Shown here in pieces: positions 4,946 through 9,644 of a stretch of DNA of 14,830 bases. Below the pieces are notes generated by a model. The model was not told where the DNA came from, ran no database searches, and saw only the letters and a list, made by a program, of their open reading frames with translations. The translations under genes and the position numbers were made by a program. Numbering within the stretch: position 1 is the first letter of the stretch; each line of letters begins with the position of its first letter. Source of the stretch: Mycoplasma sp. CAG:877 (GTDB taxonomy: Bacteria > Bacillota_I > Bacilli_A > RF39 > UBA660); NCBI GenBank assembly GCA_000433455.1, contig HF992495.1, forward strand, positions 11,869 to 26,698, given 5' to 3'.

Positions 4946-5563
4946 ATGTCAAAGTATTTTCCTGTAAAATATGGCAGATCATCAGTTCGCCCTTTTAAAA
5001 AGGAAGATGTAATAAATATGATGATTATGCTTCAAAAAAAAAGAGATACTGAATTATCATCAAGTCGAAAATTTATTTATGATCGTGACTGGTTGATGAT
5101 TAAACTAGGATTAAATACAGCCTTTAGAATATCTGACTTATTAAAATTATCAGTCAACGATAATTTGAAAAAAGGAATTATGTATATTCGTGAGGATAAA
5201 ACCAATAAAGAACAATATTGGGAGCTAAATCAAAAATTGCATAGAGATGTACTTGAATATATTCAAAGAAATAATCTTTATGACGATGAATTTTTGTTTA
5301 AGTCAAGAATTGGTATTAATAAGCCAATCTCAACAACTAATGCTTGGATGCGAATAAAAAAATATTCAGATGAGTTAGGAATTAAATATTTGGTTGGTTG
5401 CCATTCGTTAAGAAAATGTTTTGCAAGAACGTTTTATGAAGAAACGAAAGACTTGATAACACTACAAAAAATGTTGAATCATGCTTCGCCACAAATCACA
5501 TTAATCTATATTTGTTGGGATGACGAAGATCAACTAAATGCTCGAAAAAATTTTTATTTATAG
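4946..5563 (+). CDS. Minimal tyrosine recombinase (catalytic domain only)
   Basis: A 205-residue tyrosine recombinase from the ATG at 4946, which has AGGAGA 5 bases before it; an upstream TTG at 4925 lies inside the preceding gene. All catalytic residues can be placed: Arg61 (FRISDLL), Lys85 (EDKTNK), His153 and Arg156 (CHSLRKCF), His179 (LNHAS), Tyr188 (ITLIYICW). It lacks the usual core-binding and arm-binding N-terminal domains of integrases (about 350-400 residues) and is close in size to FimB/FimE-type invertases (about 200). It is separate from the integrase at the left edge. Likely roles are resolving phage dimers, inverting a small segment or aiding replication. Targets are unknown; the repeats at 4708-4746 are close by. 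Confidence 0.85.
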   Translation: MSKYFPVKYGRSSVRPFKKEDVINMMIMLQKKRDTELSSSRKFIYDRDWLMIKLGLNTAFRISDLLKLSVNDNLKKGIMYIREDKTNKEQYWELNQKLHRDVLEYIQRNNLYDDEFLFKSRIGINKPISTTNAWMRIKKYSDELGIKYLVGCHSLRKCFARTFYEETKDLITLQKMLNHASPQITLIYICWDDEDQLNARKNFYL

Positions 5564-5576
5564 GAGGAAAATTAAA

Positions 5577-6068
5577 ATGAAGATTAAAATAATAAATTTA
5601 TTATTCTTTGTTCATGAACAAAGATTAGAGGAAGGTTTTAAGTTTGTTTTCAGGGATGAAGTACTTGAATATAAAAATAAGGACTTAATTTTTGTGCAAA
5701 CTGATGATTGTCTTGGCTACAAATATATACTTGAAAAAGTTTTAGATGAGGAAATTCTAGTATTGACACCAGATCTTATTAAAATTGATGAGGATAGTAC
5801 TACTACACAGGTTAATGATTCAGTAAAAAAAGAAGATATAGATAATATATTATCTCAGACACTAATATCAGTTGAAAAATATGGAGATAAGACAACTATT
5901 TTAAAAGCAACTTTACCAAATGGTTTTGTAGTTGTTGAAAGTTCAAGCTGTGTGGATCCTAAAAACTTCAATATGTCTATTGGTGAACAAATATGTATGA
6001 AAAAGTTAGAAGATAAAATATGGGAATTAGAAGGATATAAATTGCAGAATGAATTATCTTTAAATTAG
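5577..6068 (+). CDS. Phage Gp49/gp66-family protein
   Basis: A 163-residue protein; the ATG at 5577 has AGGAGG (5562-5567) 9 bases before it, so the longer in-frame start at 5538 is rejected. Residues about 85-155 match the phage N4 Gp49 / Sf6 gene 66 family: LKATLPNGFVVVESSSCVDPKNFNMSIG with EQICMKKLEDKIWELEGYKL. The first 80 residues are a separate part with no family I recognise, linked by a Thr/Ser-rich acidic stretch (about 76-85). The family is widespread in phages as an accessory early protein, and I know of no established biochemical role. Last gene before a 195-bp non-coding stretch. Confidence 0.8.
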   Translation: MKIKIINLLFFVHEQRLEEGFKFVFRDEVLEYKNKDLIFVQTDDCLGYKYILEKVLDEEILVLTPDLIKIDEDSTTTQVNDSVKKEDIDNILSQTLISVEKYGDKTTILKATLPNGFVVVESSSCVDPKNFNMSIGEQICMKKLEDKIWELEGYKLQNELSLN

Positions 6069-6114
6069 TAAAAAATATTTTTTTAATATATATCATTAAT
6101 AAAATGAAAAAAAG

Positions 6115-6236
6115 TAAGTTCAACTAAAAAAGTTATGGTTTTTATGATTGCTAAAAATTATAGACTGCAAAGAAAAAAATAAAAAAAAGTATAGAATAAT
6201 TGAACTTAATAGAATTATTCCATTTTGTTAAGTTCA
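6115..6236 (+). promoter_or_regulatory. Leader with three mutually exclusive hairpin arms
   Basis: Non-coding stretch before the gene at 6264. TAAGTTCAA (6115-6123) pairs perfectly with TTGAACTTA (6200-6208), and the overlapping TGAACTTAA (6201-6209) pairs perfectly with TTAAGTTCA (6228-6236). A further hairpin, GAATAATT (6194-6201) with AATTATTC (6213-6220), overlaps both. The middle arm can join only one partner, so the RNA could switch. Read as DNA, these are TAAGTTCA repeats in direct and inverted order and could be operators. No clear promoter or T-run terminator is present. Confidence 0.4.
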
Positions 6237-6263
6237 TATAGATAAGATTTGGGAGAAGTTAGT

Positions 6264-6590
6264 ATGCAAAATGTTGATATTTATGAAATTGCTAGATACA
6301 TTAAAAATGTTTATTCTATTAACCCATTAATTAATCTATCATGGGATAATTTAGAGCAAATATGTTTTACCAATAAAAAATTAAATCATCCTTATTGTTC
6401 TTTCCATTTTGATATTTGCCCAAAGTGGGGATATGCACCAGGTAAGTTACTTATTTACCACAGCCAAGAAAAAAAAGATCATACAGGTTGTGGTGGAAGT
6501 TTGATTTATGAAGGAATAGAAAGTATTGACTGGTTAATGCAAAATACATTCGGATTGGTAAAAGTAAATGAACAACTTGAACTATTTTAA
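6264..6590 (+). CDS. Hypothetical phage protein with Cys/His cluster
   Basis: A 108-residue protein. The ATG at 6264 is chosen because GGGAGAAG (6251-6258) precedes it; the longer frame from 6249 overlaps that site. The middle part has HPYCSFHFDICPKWG (about 42-56), a Cys/His-rich stretch that might bind metal, and a later GCGG. It ends in QLELF, reminiscent of clamp-binding tails (QLxLF type), which can tie proteins to the DnaN sliding clamp; this is a suggestion only. First gene of a run of small unknown genes. Confidence 0.65.
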   Translation: MQNVDIYEIARYIKNVYSINPLINLSWDNLEQICFTNKKLNHPYCSFHFDICPKWGYAPGKLLIYHSQEKKDHTGCGGSLIYEGIESIDWLMQNTFGLVKVNEQLELF

Positions 6591-6607
6591 AGAAAGGAAA
6601 AATAATA

Positions 6608-6967
6608 ATGAATAAAACGATAAAGAAACTTTTGAAAGATTTGGAGTTGTGTAATGGCTTTTTCGATTTTATTATTGAACCTGATGAATCAAGAATTTTA
6701 GTTGATTATATAAAACAACTCCAAAAAGATAATAAGTCACAACAAGAAAGAATCAAATACTTAATGAGAAGTTGCAATAGAAAAGAAGATGTCATAGAGG
6801 AAAAAATTTCCGAATTGGTTGATTTAGATACTAGATGGAATAGGTTGAAAGAATATATAAAAAAAATAATTGTAGATAGTGAAGTAGTAAGGGAGCCGCA
6901 ACGTTATTATAAACAAATCTATAGCTTTATGATTGAACTAGAACAAGGAGATAATAGCAATGAATAG
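6608..6967 (+). CDS. Hypothetical coiled-coil phage protein
   Basis: A 119-residue protein with AAAGGA about 11 bases before the ATG. Residues about 28-72 (RILVDYIKQLQKDNKSQQERIKYL and following) resemble the helical core of a common class of Bacillota phage early proteins, in which a VDYI-x-LQ-x-DN segment leads into a coiled coil. Function unknown. It overlaps the next gene by 8 bases. Confidence 0.65.
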   Translation: MNKTIKKLLKDLELCNGFFDFIIEPDESRILVDYIKQLQKDNKSQQERIKYLMRSCNRKEDVIEEKISELVDLDTRWNRLKEYIKKIIVDSEVVREPQRYYKQIYSFMIELEQGDNSNE

Positions 6968-7217
6968 TCAAGATTTAAAAGATTTAATTGATTATGTAAT
7001 GGAACACAATTCTTGGAAACAATGTTCAGCACTTCTAGAAAAAAGAAAAATGCCTAAATATTTAGATTTTAGACTATGGTTTACTTTAGATACTAGAGAC
7101 GGAATTATATTTTATTTGAAAACCAGACATTGTGGAAAAGATAAATCCTTTAGAATTGAAACAAAAGAAGATTTAGATAAATTTTATAAATGGCTAAACA
7201 AAAGAGATATAGATTAG
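6960..7217 (+). CDS. Hypothetical small protein
   Basis: An 85-residue protein with AAGGAG 9 bases before its ATG, overlapping the end of the previous gene. Composition is mixed, with likely beta strands (YLDFRLWFTLD, IIFYLKTRHCG) followed by a helix (KEDLDKFYKWLNKRD). It looks like a compact globular fold. Not recognised. Confidence 0.6.
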   Translation: MNSQDLKDLIDYVMEHNSWKQCSALLEKRKMPKYLDFRLWFTLDTRDGIIFYLKTRHCGKDKSFRIETKEDLDKFYKWLNKRDID

Positions 7218-7228
7218 AGGTGTAAGTG

Positions 7229-7423
7229 ATGTTGAAGATTGGAAATTTTGTTTTTAATAAAAAGCTCATTTCGTATATATATTTATTTAAAAATAATTTT
7301 ACTGGGGTGTATTATATATCTGTCAAACTAACAACTGAAGAAGAAATTGATATATCTTTTGATAGCCAAAAAGAAAGAGATGAAGAATTTGATAGGCTGT
7401 TAGAGAAAGTTGAGGAAGAATAA
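7229..7423 (+). CDS. Hypothetical small protein
   Basis: A 64-residue protein. The ATG at 7229 is preferred over the GTG at 7226 because AGAGG (7216-7220) is then 8 bases away. Strand-rich first half (LKIGNFVFNKKLISYIYLF), then VKLTTEEEIDISFDS and an acidic helix at the end. This order (a strand pattern, then a DS-Q-E/K-x-x-D-x-x-F/Y-D-x-L helix) resembles small phage proteins of unknown role. The next gene starts at the base after its stop. Confidence 0.55.
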   Translation: MLKIGNFVFNKKLISYIYLFKNNFTGVYYISVKLTTEEEIDISFDSQKERDEEFDRLLEKVEEE

Positions 7424-7606
7424 ATGGATGTTAAAGAGCTATTTGATAGAGAATTTTATGAACGATACCGTCAAAAAGGTGGAATCTATGTAATACCTGT
7501 GGAAATATTTCAAGTGTTGCTTATTGACCAAGAGAAATTACTTGAGGAAAATAAAGAATTAAAGAAACAACTTGAAGAACATAAAAATATATATATAAAA
7601 AAGTAA
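7424..7606 (+). CDS. N-terminal fragment of an apparently frame-split coiled-coil protein
   Basis: Sixty residues. The ATG follows the previous stop directly, with GAGGAAG 5 bases or so before it. Residues about 18-36 (KGGIYVIPVEIFQVLLIDQ) precede a Glu/Lys/Leu coiled coil (37-54). The frame ends at TAA 7604-7606 straight after A-AAA-AAG (7597-7603), a canonical -1 slippery heptamer in the correct phase, and ten bases of alternating AT (7587-7596) precede it. The -1 frame stays open through 7607-7653 and joins the next ORF, giving VNNFLAENVEPDPEDLY, which looks like real protein. See the joint entry 7424-7885. Confidence 0.55.
   Translation: MDVKELFDREFYERYRQKGGIYVIPVEIFQVLLIDQEKLLEENKELKKQLEEHKNIYIKK
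7587..7603 (+). repeat. (AT)5 tract followed by slippery A-AAA-AAG
   Basis: Five AT units (7587-7596) and then AAAAAAG (7597-7603) in phase with the upstream ORF, directly before its TAA stop. Both can cause a frame change: the first by replication slippage, the second by ribosomal -1 slippage. Confidence 0.7.
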
Positions 7607-7653
7607 ATAATTTTTTAGCAGAAAATGTAGAACCTGATCCAGAAGATCTATAT

Positions 7654-7869
7654 ATGGCAGAGTTAGAACAAAGAGCAATGGATTGTGAGCTAATGGAAAT
7701 GCAGCAAAAAGAGTTTATAAATTATTTAGAAGATGAGATAAAAACATTAGAAAAAGATATACTTGAAACCGTTGATGATGTGGATATATATATATATGAA
7801 ACAAGTGAAATCACTTATAATAGAAGAAATTTTACAAAAATACAAAAGTATGATAGGAGTATCAGATGA
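7654..7869 (+). CDS. Middle fragment of the frame-split protein
   Basis: Seventy-one residues from the first ATG of this frame, which lacks a ribosome site; the frame is open back to 7585 without a start codon. Residues 1-45 (MAELEQRAMDCELMEMQQKEFINYLEDEIKTLEKDIL) are an acidic helix. After the (AT)7 tract (7784-7797) the reading (YETSEITYNRRNFTK...) loses its character, while another frame becomes plausible (MKQVKSLIIEEILQKYKS...). So this ORF seems to have a missing start and a false end. Confidence 0.45.
   Translation: MAELEQRAMDCELMEMQQKEFINYLEDEIKTLEKDILETVDDVDIYIYETSEITYNRRNFTKIQKYDRSIR
7784..7797 (+). repeat. (AT)7 dinucleotide tract
   Basis: Seven uninterrupted AT units inside a coding region, at the point where the plausible reading frame changes. 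Loss of one unit explains the change. Confidence 0.75.
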
Positions 7870-8051
7870 AAATAATAAGCAATAAACTTTATAACGAATA
7901 TACAAAAACAACAATAGATTATCATACTGATTATTCCAAAATAACTAAAGAACAATTATATGATACTTTTAAGTTCCATTGTCAAGGCCAAAGAATACTT
8001 AATGAAGTAGTTGAATACATTTATAAATTAATTCAACAAGATAAAAAATAA
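7866..8051 (+). CDS. Hypothetical small protein
   Basis: A 61-residue protein with GGAG 6 bases before the ATG; the start overlaps the preceding frames (ATGA with the ORF that ends at 7869). Lys/Tyr-rich, with a helical second half (QRILNEVVEYIYKLIQQDKK). Not recognised. It is the last early gene before the late regulator. Confidence 0.55.
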   Translation: MKIISNKLYNEYTKTTIDYHTDYSKITKEQLYDTFKFHCQGQRILNEVVEYIYKLIQQDKK

Positions 8052-8066
8052 TAGGAGGAAAAACTA

Positions 8067-8606
8067 ATGAATGAAAAGGAAGTTGTAAAAATAGTTCTGA
8101 ATGAACTAGAAAAAAGAAACATAATCAAGCATAATTTTTCAACGTATAAAAATACAGAACAAATCCTTAGAGATTATCCAATGTTAAAGAAATCAATTAC
8201 TGACAGGCAAGAACAAATAAAAGAATATAAGCAATTCGGATTACAAGAAAAATCTAAGTCCATAACTTCAATAAGTGTAAACCATAAACACGAAGATACA
8301 GAGGATATAATAAATGACTCAATAAAAAGTTTGCAGAAACACATTTTCAAAACAAAGGTGATAATTGAATTTATTGATAAAATATTGGATAGATTCAAAG
8401 ATGATCCCTATTTTGATGTGATAAAATTACATTACTTTGAAAATATGACATATGATCAAATTGCAGAGATATTTGATAAAAGAAAAAATAATAAAGGTAA
8501 ACTAACCGCTGGAAGTACAATTGGTAGCAATAATCAAAGATTAATACGTGAAATTCAAAAATATTTATTTCCAAATGATTATTTATTTCAACTTTTAGGA
8601 TATTGA
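8067..8606 (+). CDS. ArpU/RinA-like late gene transcription regulator (sigma-70 region 4-like)
   Basis: A 179-residue protein with TAGGAGG 9 bases or so before its ATG. Residues about 115-175 hold a sigma-70 region 4-like helix-turn-helix (DVIKLHYFENMTYDQIAEIF, then a basic loop and TIGSNNQRLIREIQ as second helix region). The first part is helical. Proteins of this shape (ArpU, RinA and relatives) lie just before the packaging genes in Bacillota phages and switch on the late operon. The gene ends 7 bases before the paired TGGAAA motifs of the proposed late promoter, so its own downstream DNA is probably its target. The region 4-like fold is clear; the exact family is likely but not certain. 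Confidence 0.8.
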   Translation: MNEKEVVKIVLNELEKRNIIKHNFSTYKNTEQILRDYPMLKKSITDRQEQIKEYKQFGLQEKSKSITSISVNHKHEDTEDIINDSIKSLQKHIFKTKVIIEFIDKILDRFKDDPYFDVIKLHYFENMTYDQIAEIFDKRKNNKGKLTAGSTIGSNNQRLIREIQKYLFPNDYLFQLLGY

Positions 8607-8612
8607 CAAAAA

Positions 8613-8667
8613 TGGAAATTGGTTGGAAAAGACCACTATTTTCATTTAGAAAAATATAATATATAAT
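8613..8667 (+). promoter_or_regulatory. Late promoter with activator repeats
   Basis: Two TGGAAA motifs (8613-8618 and 8624-8629), 11 bp apart, lie upstream of a perfect -10 TATAAT (8662-8667; a second TATAAT is at 8655-8660). The -35 position at 17-bp spacing reads TTTTCA (8639-8644), which is poor, as expected for an activator-dependent promoter. One helical turn between the motifs fits an activator bound on one face. Predicted start near 8674. The neighbouring ArpU-like gene is the likely activator. Confidence 0.6.
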
Positions 8668-8693
8668 GTGTATAGTGAAATTAATGTAAAATG

Positions 8694-8718
8694 AAAGTCG
8701 GCTTTGCTGACTTTTTTT
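8694..8718 (+). terminator. Intrinsic terminator after the late promoter (possible attenuator)
   Basis: Stem AAAGTCGGC (8694-8702) with GCTGACTTT (8706-8714), nine pairs including one G-U, loop TTT, and an uninterrupted T run to 8718. It ends early transcription after the regulator gene, but it also lies about 20 bases downstream of the predicted late start, so late transcripts must pass it. Confidence 0.85.
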
Positions 8719-8729
8719 GTTGGTGATGA

Positions 8730-9095
8730 ATGAAAAAAAGAAGAAAAAGAAGAAAGATATATAATTGGCCTGTCGAAATTGCAAAAGGCAACACAGATGC
8801 TTTTTATCATTCAACTGATTATGATATTTGGAGAGAAAAGGTATTAGAGAGAGATAAACATGAGTGTCAGTTCTTTTCTGGTAAATGGTCTGATGGAATT
8901 CATAAGCCATCAAAAATAAAGCCGATCAGGGCGACAACAGCACATCATATTGTTCCGATAAAAGAAGATCCATCACTTTGTCTTGATGTCGATAATGGAG
9001 TATCTCTTTCATTTGAAGCTCACGAAATAGTATCTGAAAGGGCCAAGTTTAAATTTAAAAAAAGAAAAAAAGTTTTAACAGAAGAAAAATGGTAG
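8730..9095 (+). CDS. HNH endonuclease of the packaging module
   Basis: A 121-residue HNH protein with a very basic start (MKKRRKRRK). The HNH residues are His72/His73 (AHHIVPI), Asn89 (VDNGVSL) and His98 (FEAHEIV), with an upstream helix ending RDKHECQ. Most relatives have two Cys pairs binding zinc; here only Cys46 of the first pair is left (CQFFSG) and the second is SFEAH instead of C-x-x-C-H, so zinc is probably not bound in the usual way. HNH proteins next to terminases are needed for cos cleavage in HK97-like phages, and this gene lies directly before a cos-like region and TerS. The start has only a weak GGTGATG ahead. The ATG at 8726 is out of frame. Confidence 0.87.
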   Translation: MKKRRKRRKIYNWPVEIAKGNTDAFYHSTDYDIWREKVLERDKHECQFFSGKWSDGIHKPSKIKPIRATTAHHIVPIKEDPSLCLDVDNGVSLSFEAHEIVSERAKFKFKKRKKVLTEEKW

Positions 9096-9104
9096 TTTTT
9101 TCTT

Positions 9105-9217
9105 TACCATACCCCCGGTCAAAAACTGGGCCTGTATATTTTTTAAGGCCAGCGGGTGTGTGGTTAACGACTAAAAATATCTTCACGCGTACGCGTGTGT
9201 GGAAGGGTAGGAGGTGG
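9105..9217. other. Likely cos region
   Basis: Non-coding stretch between HNH and TerS, much richer in G and C than the rest. It holds ACCCCCGGTC (9114-9123), an imperfect hairpin CTGGGCCT/AGGCCAG (9126-9133 with 9146-9152) and a perfect 14-bp palindrome CACGCGTACGCGTG (9184-9197). Position and composition match the cos regions of HK97-type phages of Bacillota, where a short C/G-rich motif and a GC-rich palindrome lie before terS. The exact cut site is not determined. Confidence 0.6.
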
Positions 9218-9224
9218 TTATAAT

Positions 9225-9644
9225 GTGAAAAAAGCAGAAAAAGTAACAAATGGAAAAATAAAAAAATATCCTAAGACCATAAAAAAACTCAATGAAAAAG
9301 ACTTTATTGGTATTCGTGAGGACATCAGTAGGCAGTTAGATAATTTATCTAAATTTGGAAAATACTATGACGATTTAGTTAATGAATATTTGAGTTTGCT
9401 TGCTATTCGTGAGGGATTAAAAGATGATATATATGAAAAAGGTGTTAGATACGTTTTTCAAAATGGCAATGGTAAAGAGCAAGAAAAAGCAAACGAATCT
9501 GTAACTAATTTGATAAAAGTTGAACAAATTATGTTAAAAATCATTAATGATTTAGGGATAAACCAGCCATTTATACCACCACAACCACCAAAAAAAGAAG
9601 AAAATACTGATACATATGATGGCGATGAAAATGATTTGTTGTAA
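9225..9644 (+). CDS. terS: Terminase small subunit
   Basis: A 139-residue protein that recognises phage DNA for packaging, called from position and form. The start is GTG at 9225, 10 bases after AGGAGG (9209-9214). The overlapping ATG at 9223 is followed at once by TGA in another frame and cannot be used. Residues about 15-115 are helical and charged (PKTIKKLNEKDFIGIREDISRQL...), as in P27-type small terminases, including IKVEQIMLKIINDLGI near the end; the tail is proline-rich, then acidic (PPQPPKKEE...DENDLL). It overlaps TerL by 29 bases. It lies between the cos-like region and the large subunit, so the assignment is good although sequence similarity alone is moderate. Confidence 0.82.
   Translation: MKKAEKVTNGKIKKYPKTIKKLNEKDFIGIREDISRQLDNLSKFGKYYDDLVNEYLSLLAIREGLKDDIYEKGVRYVFQNGNGKEQEKANESVTNLIKVEQIMLKIINDLGINQPFIPPQPPKKEENTDTYDGDENDLL

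Larger units (their letters stand above)
7424..7885 (+). pseudogene. Gene split by two compensating frameshifts at AT tracts
   Basis: Three open segments fit together: 7424-7603 (frame of the ATG at 7424), then about 7597-7795 in the -1 frame, then about 7784-7885 back in the first frame, ending at TAA 7883-7885. The span is 462 bases, 154 codons, so both ends are in the same frame. The switches fall on (AT)5 at 7587-7596 and (AT)7 at 7784-7797. One AT unit fewer in the first tract and one more in the second would give a single ORF of 153 residues ending EEILQKYKSMIGVSDENNKQ, a type of end I remember from phage hypothetical proteins (from memory, unverified). It may be a decayed gene, a phase-variable gene, or for the first switch programmed frameshifting. 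Confidence 0.5.

Noticed and set aside
5538..5576. Extended start of the Gp49-family protein inside the recombinase gene
   Set aside because: No ribosome site for that start, while AGGAGG fits the ATG at 5577.
8395..8913. Long minus-strand ORF (172 codons), rich in Phe, Tyr and Ile
   Set aside because: It lies antisense to the late regulator, late promoter and HNH gene, has low-complexity FFFFFFFF and no family features; it is a shadow of A-rich plus-strand sequence.
4659..9171. GTTAACGAC at 4659-4667 and again at 9163-9171, one near the gap repeats and one in the cos-like region
   Set aside because: Nine bases shared between two sites is expected by chance in a window this long; flanks do not extend the match.
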